Assembly: GCF_036231905.1 (NCBI RefSeq)
Contig: NZ_JAZARE010000011.1
Span: 186,001-250,000, forward strand
Length of the DNA: 64,000 bases
DNA from: CAMLIZ01 sp036231905
Lineage (GTDB): Bacteria; Pseudomonadota; Gammaproteobacteria; Burkholderiales; Burkholderiaceae_C
Direction of reading: 5' to 3'
The position numbers were made by a program, and so were the translations under genes. Shown here piece after piece: positions 10,160-19,507 of the stretch. The notes below the pieces were generated by a model. That model saw nothing but the letters and a program-made list of their open reading frames with translations, ran no database searches and was not told the origin of the DNA. Position 1 is the first letter of the stretch; every line of letters begins with the position of its first letter.

Positions 10160-11527
10160 ATGGTCGTGCGAGACAACTTCACATTCAGCGAGCTGGAGCA
10201 GTGGCTCAACGAGCGCCGCGTCACTGAGATCGAGTGCCTGGTGCCCGACCTCACCGGCGTGGCGCGCGGCAAGATCCTGCCGCGCGAAAAATTCACCGAG
10301 GACCGCGGCATGCGCCTGCCCGAGGGCGTGGTCGCCATGGGCGTGACCGGCGAGTTTCCGCAGGAGGGGCCCTACTACGACGTGATCAGCCGCACCGATT
10401 CGGACATGCACCTGCGGCCCGACCCGGCCACCGTGCGCATCGTGCCCTGGGCGGTGGACCCCACGGCCCAGGTCATCCACGACTGCTACGACAAACACGG
10501 CAAGATCGTGCCGCACGCGCCGCGCTCCGTGCTGCGCCATGTGTGCCAGCTGTTCGAGGCCGAGGGTTGGGAGCCGGTGGTCGCACCGGAGCTGGAGTTC
10601 TATCTCGTGGCGCGCAACACCGACCCCGACATTCCGCTCAAGCCTCCCGTGGGCCGCAGCGGCCGCTCCGAAACCTCGCGCCAGGCCTACTCCATCGACG
10701 CGGTGAACGAGTTCGATCCGCTGTTCGAGGACATCTACGACTACTGCAAGCAGATGGAGCTCAACGTCGACACCCTCATCCACGAGATCGGTGCCGGCCA
10801 GATGGAAATCAACTTTTTCCACGCCCACCCGCTGCCACTGGCCGACGAGGTGTTCTTCTTCAAGCGCACGGTGCGCGAGGCTGCCCTGCGGCACGACATG
10901 TTCGCCACCTTCATGGCCAAGCCGATCGCCGGCGAGCCGGGCAGCGCGATGCATGTGCACCAGAGCCTGATCGACAAGGCCACCGGCCGCAACCTGTTCA
11001 GCAACGAGGATGGCACGCCCAGCCAGGAGTTCTACTGGTACATCGGTGGGCTGCAGCGCTACATCCCGGCCTGCATGGCGCTGTTTGCGCCCTATGTGAA
11101 CTCCTATCGGCGGCTGGCGCGCTACACCGCGGCGCCCATCAACATCCAGTGGGGCATCGACAACCGAACGGTGGGCATCCGCTCGCCGGTAGCGTCGGCC
11201 AACGCGCGCCGCATCGAGAACCGCGTGATCGGCGCCGACGCCAACCCCTACGTCGCGCTGGCGGCCACGCTGGCCTGCGGCTACCTCGGCATCAAGCAGC
11301 GCATCGAGCCCTCGCCCGAATGCCAGGGCGATGCCTACCTGGGTGACCACCAACTGCCGCGCTCGCTGAGCGAAGCGCTGCTCCTGCTGCTGAAGGAGAC
11401 CGACCTGCACGAGGTGCTGGGCAAGGGCTTCGTCACCGTCTACACCGAAGTCAAGGAAATCGAATACGCCGAGTTCATGAAGGTGATCTCGCCCTGGGAG
11501 CGCGAACACCTGCTGCTGCATGTGTGA
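10160..11527 (+). CDS. puuA: Glutamine synthetase family protein, gamma-glutamylputrescine synthetase
   Basis: A 455-residue member of the glutamine synthetase superfamily. It lacks the adenylylation tyrosine region of GlnA and is close in length to PuuA/SpuI (452-472). Active-site features include PELEFYLV, the metal-binding ENFFHAHPL-like stretch (MEINFFHAHPL) and the Arg loop of NRTVGIRSP. The predicted reaction joins glutamate to putrescine using ATP. The start at 10160 (MVVRDNFTFSELEQWL) is chosen because the frame upstream overlaps puuD and has no family similarity. It is followed by spuC after 10 bp. Confidence 0.9.
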   Translation: MVVRDNFTFSELEQWLNERRVTEIECLVPDLTGVARGKILPREKFTEDRGMRLPEGVVAMGVTGEFPQEGPYYDVISRTDSDMHLRPDPATVRIVPWAVDPTAQVIHDCYDKHGKIVPHAPRSVLRHVCQLFEAEGWEPVVAPELEFYLVARNTDPDIPLKPPVGRSGRSETSRQAYSIDAVNEFDPLFEDIYDYCKQMELNVDTLIHEIGAGQMEINFFHAHPLPLADEVFFFKRTVREAALRHDMFATFMAKPIAGEPGSAMHVHQSLIDKATGRNLFSNEDGTPSQEFYWYIGGLQRYIPACMALFAPYVNSYRRLARYTAAPINIQWGIDNRTVGIRSPVASANARRIENRVIGADANPYVALAATLACGYLGIKQRIEPSPECQGDAYLGDHQLPRSLSEALLLLLKETDLHEVLGKGFVTVYTEVKEIEYAEFMKVISPWEREHLLLHV

Positions 11528-11537
11528 AGGAGCCGCC

Positions 11538-12911
11538 ATGACGCGCAGCACGCAAGACTGGCAGGCCGCCGATTCGGCGCACTTCCTGCACCCCTTCACC
11601 GACTACCAGACGCTGCAGCGCAAGGGCGCGCGCATCATCACCAAGGCGGACAACGTCTACCTCTGGGACAGCGACGGCCACAAGATCTTCGACGCGATGT
11701 CGGGCCTGTGGTGCGTGAACGTCGGTTATGGCCAGCAGGCGCTGGTGGACGCTGCCACCCGCCAGCTGAAGGAGCTGCCCTTCTACAACGCCTTCTTCCA
11801 GACCGCCACGCCGCCCGCGATCGAGCTGGCCGAGCTGCTGTCGCAGGTGACGCCACCGGGCTTCAGCCACGTGTTCTTCACCGGCTCGGGCTCGGAGGGC
11901 AACGACACCATCGTGCGCATGGTGCGGCGCTACTGGGACGTGCTGGGCCAGCCGCAGCGCCAGTTCATCATGAGCCGCAAGAACGCCTATCACGGCTCCA
12001 CCATGGCCGGCGCCTCCCTGGGCGGCATGACCGGCATGCACGCGCAAGGTGGGCTGCCGATCCCCGGCATTGCGCACATCGAGCAGCCCTACTGGTTTGC
12101 CAACGGCCGCGGCATGACTCCGGAGGAGTTCGGGCTCACGGCGGCCGGGTGGCTGGAAGCCAAGATCGAGGAGCTGGGCCCCCACAACGTGGCCGCTTTC
12201 ATCGGCGAGCCGGTGCAGGGCGCTGGCGGCGTGATCATCCCGCCCGAGACCTACTGGCCCGAGATCCAGCGCATCTGCGACAAGCACCAGATCCTGCTGG
12301 TGAGCGACGAGGTCATCACCGGCTTTGGCCGCACCGGTCGCTGGTTCGGCTGCGAGCGCTTCGGCTTCCGGCCCGACCTGATGACCTTTGCGAAAGGCGT
12401 CACCTCCGGTTATGTGCCGCTGGGCGGCGTGATGGTGGGCGAGCGCGTGGTGCGTGTGCTGATCGACCAGGGCGGTGAGTTCGAACACGGCTACACCTAT
12501 TCCGGCCATCCCGTGGCCTGCGCAGTGGGCCTGGCGAACATCCGGCTGATCCAGCAGCTGGGCCTGGTGGAGCATGTGCGCGACGATGTCGGGCCCTACC
12601 TGGCCGAACAGTTCCGTGCGCTGGCCGACCACCCGCTGGTGGGCATGGCCGAAACCTGCGGGCTGATGGGTGCCCTGCTGCTGGTGAAGGACAAGGCCCT
12701 GGGCCTGCCCTTCCCTTCCGAGCTTCATCTGGGCATGGTGTGCCGGGGGCATTGCTTTGCCAACGGGCTGATCATGCGGGCCGTGGGTGACCGCATGATC
12801 GTGGCGCCGCCGCTGGTGACCACCCGCGCGCAGGTGGACGAGATGACCGCGCTGATCCGGCGCTGCCTGGACCTGACGCTGGCCGACGCCCAGCGCGGAG
12901 GTTGGCCTTGA
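11538..12911 (+). CDS. spuC: Putrescine/polyamine:pyruvate aminotransferase (SpuC-like, class III)
   Basis: A 457-residue class III aminotransferase, different from the one at 7950-9257. The N-terminus HFLHPFTDYQTLQRKG and the WCVNVGYG stretch match SpuC-type enzymes, which use putrescine (or its glutamylated form) and pyruvate. The PLP lysine is Lys286 in MTFAKGVTSG, with Asp in SDEVITGFGRTG. The start at 11538 has AAGGAG just upstream, partly inside the puuA stop. Lying between puuA and puuC, it probably makes the aldehyde that puuC oxidises, which would explain why no puuB oxidase is present. Confidence 0.88.
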   Translation: MTRSTQDWQAADSAHFLHPFTDYQTLQRKGARIITKADNVYLWDSDGHKIFDAMSGLWCVNVGYGQQALVDAATRQLKELPFYNAFFQTATPPAIELAELLSQVTPPGFSHVFFTGSGSEGNDTIVRMVRRYWDVLGQPQRQFIMSRKNAYHGSTMAGASLGGMTGMHAQGGLPIPGIAHIEQPYWFANGRGMTPEEFGLTAAGWLEAKIEELGPHNVAAFIGEPVQGAGGVIIPPETYWPEIQRICDKHQILLVSDEVITGFGRTGRWFGCERFGFRPDLMTFAKGVTSGYVPLGGVMVGERVVRVLIDQGGEFEHGYTYSGHPVACAVGLANIRLIQQLGLVEHVRDDVGPYLAEQFRALADHPLVGMAETCGLMGALLLVKDKALGLPFPSELHLGMVCRGHCFANGLIMRAVGDRMIVAPPLVTTRAQVDEMTALIRRCLDLTLADAQRGGWP

Positions 12912-12924
12912 CGAAAGACGCACC

Positions 12925-14415
12925 ATGACGCAGATCAACTGGCATGAACGTGCATCGGCGCTGCGCTTCGATGGCCGTGCGCTGATCGACGGGGAACGCC
13001 GGGACGCGCACAGCGGCGAAACCTTCGACTGCAAGTCGCCGATCGACGGCCGGGTGCTGACCCCCGTGGCCCGCGGCCGCGAGGCCGACGTGGACGCGGC
13101 GGTGAAAGCCGCCCGCGCCGCCTTCGACGACCAGCGCTGGGCCGGCAAGCCACCCGCCGTGCGCAAGCGCATCCTGCAGCGCTTCTCGGACAAGATCCTC
13201 GCGGCCAAGGACGAGCTGGCCCTGCTGGAAACGCTGGACATGGGCAAGCCCATCCAGTACTCGCTCAGCGTGGACGTGGCCTCTACCGCGCGCTGCATTG
13301 CCTGGTATGCCGAGGCGATCGACAAGGTGTACGACGAGGTGGCACCTACCGCCGCGAATGCGCTGGCGCTGATCACCCGCGAGCCCATGGGCGTGATCGG
13401 CGCAATCGTGCCCTGGAACTACCCGATGATCATGGCCGCGTGGAAGCTCGGCCCGGCACTGGCCGCGGGCAACTCGGTGGTGCTCAAGCCCAGCGAGAAG
13501 TCACCCCTCACCGCCCTGCGCCTGGGCGAGCTGGCCATCGAGGCCGGTGTGCCGCCGGGTGTGTTCAACGTGGTGCCCGGCTTCGGCCATGAAGCGGGCG
13601 AAGCGCTGGCCCTGCACATGGAGGTGGATGCCATCGGCTTCACCGGCTCCACCCGCACCGGCCGGCGCATGCTGGAGTACGCCGGCCGCTCCAACCTCAA
13701 GCGCGTGTACAACGAGCTGGGCGGCAAGTCGGCCTTCGTGGTGTTTCCTGATTTCAAAGACCTGGCGCGTGCGGCGAAGACCGTGGCCGCCAGCATCTTC
13801 TTCAACCAGGGTGAATCGTGCAATGCGCCGTCGCGCGTGTTGGTGCACGAGAGCATTGCCGACGAGTTCGTGCGCATCACGGCGGCCGAGGCGCCCAACT
13901 ACCAGCCGGGCGACCCGCTGGACCCGGCCACCGAAATGGGCGCCATCGTCGATGAAACACAACTGCGCACCGTGCTCGGCTACATCGCCACCGGCAGCAG
14001 TGAAGGCGCCACCTGCGTGACCGGCGGGCGCCAGGTGCGCCAGGACACCGGTGGCTACTACGTGCAGCCCACCATCTTCGATCACGCCGCCAACGGCATG
14101 ACGATCGCCCGCGAGGAGATCTTCGGCCCGGTGCTGTCGGTGATCCGCTTCAAGACCGAGCAGGAAGCCGTGCAGCTGGCCAACAACAGCGCCTATGGCC
14201 TGTCAGCCAGCGTGTGGAGCGACAACCTGAGCCGCGCGCACCGGGTGGCGCGCGCGCTGCGGGCAGGCATGGTGCATGTGAACCAGTACGACGAGGACGA
14301 CATCACCGTGCCCTTCGGTGGCTACAAGCAGTCGGGCAACGGGCGGGACAAGTCCCTGCATGCCTTCGACAAGGTCACCGAGCTCAAGACCACCTGGATC
14401 CGCATCGATCCGTGA
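12925..14415 (+). CDS. puuC: Gamma-glutamyl-gamma-aminobutyraldehyde dehydrogenase
   Basis: A 496-residue NAD(P)-dependent aldehyde dehydrogenase. The nucleophile is Cys299 in NQGESCNAPSR, the general-base Glu lies in NELGGKSAFVV, and PWNYPMIMAAWKLGPAL is the coenzyme-binding stretch. The N-terminal segment with SPIDGRVLTPVARG matches PuuC/KauB-type enzymes active on aminoaldehydes. It closes the puuD-puuA-spuC-puuC unit, 13 bp after spuC. Its TGA abuts the TCA (stop) of the convergent membrane protein with no base between. It could also serve other aminoaldehydes such as 4-aminobutanal. Confidence 0.91.
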   Translation: MTQINWHERASALRFDGRALIDGERRDAHSGETFDCKSPIDGRVLTPVARGREADVDAAVKAARAAFDDQRWAGKPPAVRKRILQRFSDKILAAKDELALLETLDMGKPIQYSLSVDVASTARCIAWYAEAIDKVYDEVAPTAANALALITREPMGVIGAIVPWNYPMIMAAWKLGPALAAGNSVVLKPSEKSPLTALRLGELAIEAGVPPGVFNVVPGFGHEAGEALALHMEVDAIGFTGSTRTGRRMLEYAGRSNLKRVYNELGGKSAFVVFPDFKDLARAAKTVAASIFFNQGESCNAPSRVLVHESIADEFVRITAAEAPNYQPGDPLDPATEMGAIVDETQLRTVLGYIATGSSEGATCVTGGRQVRQDTGGYYVQPTIFDHAANGMTIAREEIFGPVLSVIRFKTEQEAVQLANNSAYGLSASVWSDNLSRAHRVARALRAGMVHVNQYDEDDITVPFGGYKQSGNGRDKSLHAFDKVTELKTTWIRIDP

Positions 14416-15111
14416 TCATTCCTCCCGGCTGCCGCCGATGCCCAGCAGCATGAGCAGCGACTGGAACACGTTGTACAGGCTCAGGTACACGCCCAGCGTG
14501 GCGGTGATGTAGTTGGTTTCCAGGCCGTCTCGCACCCGCTTCAGGTCGTGCAGGATGAAGGCCGAGAAGATGCCGATGGCCATCACCGACAGGGCGATCA
14601 TCAGCGCGCTGGACTGCAGGAAGATGTTGGCGATGCCGGCCACCATCAGCATCACGGCGCCGACGAAGAGCCACTTGCCCATGGCCGACAGGTCGCGCTT
14701 GATCACGGTGGACAACGAGGCCATGCCCAGGAAGACGGCGCCGGTGCCGGCGAGGGCCAGCATGATGAGGCTCGCCCCGTTTGCCAGCCCGAGCACAGCA
14801 CCCACCAGGCGCGACAGCATCAGGCCCATGAAGAACGCAAAGGCCAGCAGCACCGGCACACCGGCCGAGGAGTTCTTGGTGCGCTCGATGGCGAACATGA
14901 ACCCGAAGGCACCGACCAGGAACACCACCAGGCCGACACCGGGCGACATCGCCGCCGCCATGCCGGTGGCCACGCCGATCCAGGCGCCCAGCACCGTGGG
15001 CACCATGGACAGCGCCAGCAGCCAGTAGGTGTTGCGCAGCACGCGGTTGCGCGCCACCGCGGACGCGCCTGCACCGCCATAACTTGTTGAAACAGCCTGC
15101 AAGTTGTTCAC
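14416..15111 (-). CDS. Bax inhibitor-1/YccA family inner-membrane protein
   Basis: A 231-residue protein with about seven hydrophobic segments, starting with NTYWLLALSMVPTVLGAW near residue 27. Late features are FSAFILHDLKRVRDG and the repeated LYNVFQSLL pattern seen in BI-1/YccA proteins, which modulate FtsH or act as pH-dependent calcium leak channels. I chose a GTG start at 15111 because AAGGAG lies 7 bases upstream and the protein then begins with the NNLQAV-type sequence; the longer frame is arginine-rich and unlike the family. Monocistronic, convergent with puuC. Confidence 0.88.
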   Translation of the reverse strand: MNNLQAVSTSYGGAGASAVARNRVLRNTYWLLALSMVPTVLGAWIGVATGMAAAMSPGVGLVVFLVGAFGFMFAIERTKNSSAGVPVLLAFAFFMGLMLSRLVGAVLGLANGASLIMLALAGTGAVFLGMASLSTVIKRDLSAMGKWLFVGAVMLMVAGIANIFLQSSALMIALSVMAIGIFSAFILHDLKRVRDGLETNYITATLGVYLSLYNVFQSLLMLLGIGGSREE

Positions 15112-15267
15112 GAGGTTCTCCTTGGATGGGTGCCTGCATCCCCGGTGGGACGGACGGCACGGTCTGGCCACTCTAGTGGCCTTCGACCCTCAGAAGAAGC
15201 AGAAGTCATCTTCGTTTAACTTCGCTTTTTACGAACCCGGCGGCGCCACCTCACTAGAATGCCCGGC

Positions 15268-16155
15268 ATGAACCTGCCCTTCAACTACAGGCACCTGCAC
15301 TACTTCTGGGTGGTGGTGAAGGAAGGCGGCATCGCGCGCGCGGCGGAGCGCCTGGGCATGGCGGTGCAGACGGTTAGCTCACAGGTGGGCGACCTGGAGC
15401 GCTCGCTCGGCTTCACGCTGCTGAAGTCCTCCGGCCGCCGGCTGGAGCTCACCGAGGCCGGCAAGGAGGCGTTTCGCCATGCCGAGGCCATCTTCCAGCT
15501 GGGGGCCGAATTGCAGGGCGCGGTGCGCCAGGCCGCCACCTCGGCCACGCGCAAGTTCGCGGTCGGGATCACCGACGGCCTGCCCAAGGCGGCCGTGCTG
15601 CGCCTGCTGGAGCCGATCTCCCGGATGGACTCGGTGCACCTGCAGGCCTGGGAATACGGCTTCGACGACATGCTGGCCGCACTGGCGCTGCACCGGCTGG
15701 ACCTGGTGCTGGCGGACCGGCCCGCGCCGCACAACGCCAACCTCAAGGTGTTCAACCACCGGCTGGGCGCCGCCTCCATCGAGTGGTACGCCGCGCCGGC
15801 GCTCCACACTGGCACCGCCCTGCCCTTCCCGCACAGCCTGGGTGAGCTGCCCTTGCTGCTGCCGACGCACGACATGGCCCTGCGCACCCGCATCGACCAG
15901 TGGCTGGATGCGCAGAAGCTGCGTCCGCGCGTGGTGGGTGAGTTCGCCGACAGCGGATTGATGGCCACCTTCGGCGCCCACGGGATGGGCGCCTTCCCCG
16001 CCACGGGTTGGTCGCGCGACGACCTCACGCGTGGCCGGGGGCTGGTGCTGCTGGGCGCCTCGCCGGACGTGCTGGAGCAGTTCTATGCGATCAGCGCGGA
16101 GCGCAAGATCCAGAACCCGCTGATCCAGGAGATCCTGGCGCAGCAGTTCGATTGA
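15268..16155 (+). CDS. nhaR: LysR-family regulator, NhaR-like
   Basis: A 295-residue LysR regulator. The N-terminus FNYRHLHYFWVVVKEGGIAR is characteristic of NhaR, the sodium-responsive activator of nhaA and, in E. coli, of osmC and pga. A helix-turn-helix spans about 18-40 and the effector domain about 95-290. The start at 15268 is preferred to an ATG nine bases earlier because NhaR proteins begin close to the NYRHL motif. No antiporter gene lies beside it, so its target is elsewhere or different. The closest neighbour, ansB, is convergent. Confidence 0.8.
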   Translation: MNLPFNYRHLHYFWVVVKEGGIARAAERLGMAVQTVSSQVGDLERSLGFTLLKSSGRRLELTEAGKEAFRHAEAIFQLGAELQGAVRQAATSATRKFAVGITDGLPKAAVLRLLEPISRMDSVHLQAWEYGFDDMLAALALHRLDLVLADRPAPHNANLKVFNHRLGAASIEWYAAPALHTGTALPFPHSLGELPLLLPTHDMALRTRIDQWLDAQKLRPRVVGEFADSGLMATFGAHGMGAFPATGWSRDDLTRGRGLVLLGASPDVLEQFYAISAERKIQNPLIQEILAQQFD

Positions 16156-16179
16156 GGCGCCCGGCGAGGCGGACGGCCC

Positions 16180-17253
16180 TCAGTACTGCCAGAAGATGCG
16201 CTGCAGCTCCTTGGTGTCGCTGGTCTTGGTCAAGGCCAGCGCCGCCAGGATCTTGGCCTTCTGCGGGTTGAGGTCGTGCGCCACCACCCAGTCGTACTTG
16301 TCGTCCGGCTGCTCGGAGTTGCGCAGCACGAAGCCGTCACCCACGCGCGAGGAGCGGATCACCTGCAGGCCCTGGGCACGCAGCGCACGCAGCTTGTCCA
16401 CCGCATAGTTGGCCACCGAGCCATTGCCGGTGCCGGCATGCACGATGGCCTTGGCGCCACTGCGCTGCACGGCGTCGTACAGCTCCAGCGACATGTTGCC
16501 CGAGCCGTAGACGATCTGCACTTCGGGCAGCGCGTCGATGGTGTCGATGTCGAACTCGCTGCCCATGGTGTGGCGCTTGGCGGGATGGCGGAACCAGTAG
16601 GTCTGGCCTTCCACCGCCATGCCCAGCGGGCCCCACTGGCTGGTGAACGCGTTGGTCTTGATGTTGATGCGCTTGGTGACGTCGCGGCCGGAGTGGATCT
16701 CGTCGTTCATGGCCACCAGCACGCCCTTGCCGCGCGATTGCGGGCTGCCGGCCACCACCACGGCGTTGTAGAGGTTGAGCATGCCGTCGGCCGACATGGC
16801 AGTGCCCGGGCGCATGGAGCCCACCACCACCACCGGCTTGTCGCTGTGGATCACCAGGTTCAGGAAGAAGGAGGTTTCCTCCAGCGTGTCGGTGCCATGG
16901 GTGACCACGATGCCGTCCACGTTCGGATCCTTGGTGAGCGCGGACACACGCTTGCCCAGGGTGACCAGCTTGTCGTTGGTGAAGCTCTCGGACGCAATCT
17001 GGAAGGCCTGCTCGCCGCGCACCTGCGCCACGTCGGCCAGCTCCGGCACGCCGGCGATGAGCTTGTCCACCGGCACCTTGGCCGCCTGGTAGGTGGCGCT
17101 GTTGGCGGCGGTGGCGCCTGCGCCGGCGATGGTCCCGCCGGTGGCCAGGATCACCACGCGCGGCTTGGCGGGGGCCTGGGCGACGGCCAGCGCCGCAGAG
17201 GCGCTGAGAGCGATGGCCGCCATGCAGCGGACGAACAAGGAACGCGACAACAT
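16180..17253 (-). CDS. ansB: Type II (periplasmic) L-asparaginase
   Basis: A 357-residue asparaginase with an N-terminal signal peptide (about 1-25, ending ALAVA). It hydrolyses asparagine, and in many relatives glutamine, in the periplasm. The two active-site threonines lie in LATGGTIAG and VTHGTDTLEET, with Lys in the GSMRPGTAMSADG region following. HAGTGNGSV is the C-terminal family motif. The start at 17253 has GAGGAG seven bases upstream; an in-frame ATG six codons earlier lacks one. Single-gene unit, convergent with nhaR. Length is as expected for the family (about 350). Confidence 0.93.
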   Translation of the reverse strand: MLSRSLFVRCMAAIALSASAALAVAQAPAKPRVVILATGGTIAGAGATAANSATYQAAKVPVDKLIAGVPELADVAQVRGEQAFQIASESFTNDKLVTLGKRVSALTKDPNVDGIVVTHGTDTLEETSFFLNLVIHSDKPVVVVGSMRPGTAMSADGMLNLYNAVVVAGSPQSRGKGVLVAMNDEIHSGRDVTKRINIKTNAFTSQWGPLGMAVEGQTYWFRHPAKRHTMGSEFDIDTIDALPEVQIVYGSGNMSLELYDAVQRSGAKAIVHAGTGNGSVANYAVDKLRALRAQGLQVIRSSRVGDGFVLRNSEQPDDKYDWVVAHDLNPQKAKILAALALTKTSDTKELQRIFWQY

Positions 17254-17414
17254 GAAATCTCCTCGGAACATTTGATGGTTGGCGCCGGGCTCGGCGCGTC
17301 ATCAATGTAGGAGCAGCTGCCGGTGCGAGTGTTGCCGTTTTGGCACCCGTGCACGGCGAAAATTTCGGAAATCCACCGGTGACGCATGAGGCCATGCCGC
17401 CACGGCATGAAGGG

Positions 17415-17840
17415 TCATGCGGGCGCGCCCCTGGCGCTGCGCTCACAGGCTTCGGCCAGGACCTGCGTGTCGAGGTAGAGCACGTCCTCCACCACCTTGC
17501 CCCAGCGCAGCTTGAGGTACTGCACGCCATGGTTGGTGATCTGCCCGCCATCGGGCATGGGCACGGTGTCGGTGAAGCGGGTGAGCACGCGGGTGTTCCA
17601 TGGCAACCCGCGCACATGCACGTCGTGCAGCTCGAAGCGGATGCCGGGAAAGGTGCGCAGCAGGCGCTCAAACCAGTCGGTGACGGCGGCCTTGCCGCGC
17701 ACGTCGGCCGCCAGCGCATGCCGGCCCGGGAAGCGCAGCCACGCCCGCTCGTGAAAGCGGGCCAACACCGGCGCGGCCTCACCCCTGCTGAGGCTGGCAA
17801 AGCCGCCGCGAACAATGCGTTCCACCACGAATGCGTACAT
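17415..17840 (-). CDS. SnoaL/NTF2-like protein of unknown function
   Basis: A 141-residue protein with the NTF2-like cone pattern: helical N-terminus, FERLLRTFPGIRFELHDVHV in the middle, then beta strands TRVLTRFTDTVP and GVQYLKLRWGKVVEDVLY. This fold serves small hydrolases, isomerases and binding proteins, so no reaction can be assigned. The ATG at 17840 is preceded by GGAGG; an upstream ATG at 17855 overlaps that site. It is divergent from the HxlR regulator with only 66 bp between them, so it may be its target. Confidence 0.72.
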   Translation of the reverse strand: MYAFVVERIVRGGFASLSRGEAAPVLARFHERAWLRFPGRHALAADVRGKAAVTDWFERLLRTFPGIRFELHDVHVRGLPWNTRVLTRFTDTVPMPDGGQITNHGVQYLKLRWGKVVEDVLYLDTQVLAEACERSARGAPA

Positions 17841-17906
17841 CGCACCCTCCATCAAGTTTCTTCAGGGAACTTTCATCGTACCCCATGGCGCTCTAAGATC
17901 CAACCC

Positions 17907-18422
17907 ATGCCGCTGCGTACCGCTTTTTCCGAGATGAACTGCTCGCTGGCCCGCGCGCTGGACCAGATGGGCGATCCCTGGGCGCTGCTCATCCTGCGTG
18001 AATGCTTGATCGGGGTGGAGCGTTTCGACGACTTCCAGCAGGCGCTGGGCGTGGCGCGCAAGGTGCTGGCCGACCGGCTGGCGCGGCTCACCACCCACGG
18101 GCTGCTGGAGCGGGTGCCGCTGGACGGCAGCGGCAAGCGGGCCGCCTACCGGCTCACCGACAAGGGCCACGCGCTGGTGCCGGCGCTGGTGGCGGTGATG
18201 CAGTGGGGCGACACCTGGGTCTCCGGCTCGGGCCGCGAGCCGGTGCGCCTTACCGGCGCCCGCGGCGCGGTGCTGGCGCCGGTGCAGTTGCGCACGTCGC
18301 AGGGCAAGCCGGTGCCGCCCCACCAGGTGCGCATGGCGCCGGGCCCGGGGGCCGACCGGCGAACCCGCGGCCACCTGGCGCAGTGCGCCGCGCTACAGGA
18401 CGCGCCCGGCCACCACGCGTAG
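17907..18422 (+). CDS. HxlR-family winged-helix transcriptional regulator
   Basis: A 171-residue regulator. CSLARALDQMGDPWALLILR is the HxlR signature (the first Cys is often the redox or aldehyde sensor) and the winged helix continues to about residue 95. The C-terminal 60 residues (Pro/Gly/Arg-rich, ending DAPGHHA) are longer than usual and look disordered. It is divergent from the SnoaL-like gene, the typical layout for this family. Its last 30 bases overlap the end of the convergent mtnP-like gene, so the C-terminal tail may have been gained by reading past an older stop. Confidence 0.87.
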   Translation: MPLRTAFSEMNCSLARALDQMGDPWALLILRECLIGVERFDDFQQALGVARKVLADRLARLTTHGLLERVPLDGSGKRAAYRLTDKGHALVPALVAVMQWGDTWVSGSGREPVRLTGARGAVLAPVQLRTSQGKPVPPHQVRMAPGPGADRRTRGHLAQCAALQDAPGHHA

Positions 18423-19256
18423 CTTGTCCAGCAGCACCGGGTCGCGAGCCGACGGCGCCGTGATCAGTGCATGGTCCAGCGCGCGCCGGCAGGCACACTC
18501 CGGCGCTGCGGCGTCATTCACCACCTGCCGCACCATCCCGCTCACCAGTTCCTTGGCCTGCCCGGCATTGGCCAGCAGCACCCGCACGATCGCGTCCACC
18601 GTCACCGTGTCATGGTCGGGATGCCAGCAGTCGTAGTCGGTCACCATCGCCACCGCGGCGTAACACAGCTCCGCCTCGCGCGCGAGCTTGGCTTCGGGCA
18701 GGTTGGTCATGCCGATCACGTCGCAGCCCCAGGCGCGGTACAGGCGTGATTCGGCCAGGGTGGAGAACTGCGGGCCCTGCATCGCGAGGTAGGTTCCTCC
18801 ACGCCGGTGCGGCACATCGGCGGCCTGCAGGCTTGCCTGCACATGGTCGCCAAGCCGGCCGCACACCGGCTGCGCCATCGCCACATGGGCCACCATGCCG
18901 GTGCCGAAGAAGGAGCCCGCCCGGCCGCTGGTGCGGTCCACGAACTGGTCCACCACCACGAAGGTGCCCGGCGGCAGGTCGCGCCGCAGGGAACCCACGG
19001 CGCTGACGGCCAGCACGTCGGTGACACCCAGGCTCTTGAGCGCATGGATGTTGGCGCGGTAGTTCACCTCGTCGGGCGGAATCCGGTGCCCGCGCCCGTG
19101 GCGCGGCAGGAAGGCGATTGGGGCTCCGGCCAGGCGGCCCACCAGCACCTCGTCGGAAGGCGGCCCCCAGGGCGTGTCGCAGTGCACCCAGCGTGTGTCC
19201 GTGAGGCCCGGCAAGTCGTACAGCCCACTGCCACCGATGACACCCATCATGTTCAT
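18393..19256 (-). CDS. mtnP: 5'-methylthioadenosine (or methylthioinosine) phosphorylase
   Basis: A 287-residue purine nucleoside phosphorylase of the MTAP branch. GVIGGSGLYDLPGL is the phosphate-binding start, PRHGRGHRIPPDEVNYRAN the conserved second block, and MQGPQFSTLAESRLYR with IGMTNLPEAKLARE the base/ribose site. It phosphorolyses methylthioadenosine, the by-product of spermidine synthesis, to methylthioribose-1-phosphate and adenine. An MTIP (inosine) preference cannot be excluded. The C-terminus overlaps the convergent HxlR gene by 30 nt. It stands alone, without mtnA or other salvage genes nearby. Confidence 0.9.
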   Translation of the reverse strand: MNMMGVIGGSGLYDLPGLTDTRWVHCDTPWGPPSDEVLVGRLAGAPIAFLPRHGRGHRIPPDEVNYRANIHALKSLGVTDVLAVSAVGSLRRDLPPGTFVVVDQFVDRTSGRAGSFFGTGMVAHVAMAQPVCGRLGDHVQASLQAADVPHRRGGTYLAMQGPQFSTLAESRLYRAWGCDVIGMTNLPEAKLAREAELCYAAVAMVTDYDCWHPDHDTVTVDAIVRVLLANAGQAKELVSGMVRQVVNDAAAPECACRRALDHALITAPSARDPVLLDKLRVVAGRVL

Positions 19257-19507
19257 GAAAACCTCCTACCAGCCCGCAGCGCCACCGCGCGTGGCGCCGC
19301 CTCCGGATCATGCCGGAGCACCCACGCAGCCCGCGCAGCGCGGCCCAGCCCCGATATGCGGGCACAACCGCACGAAGCGGGCGGCTAACACGCGCCGAAC
19401 ATGGGCTGGCTCAACATAAGGGTTTACCCCAGTGGCATAGTGAGCACACCGGCCAAAGTAAGCCGCGGCCCACGAAGCCGCACGCGATGGCCGGATTGGA
19501 AACCACC

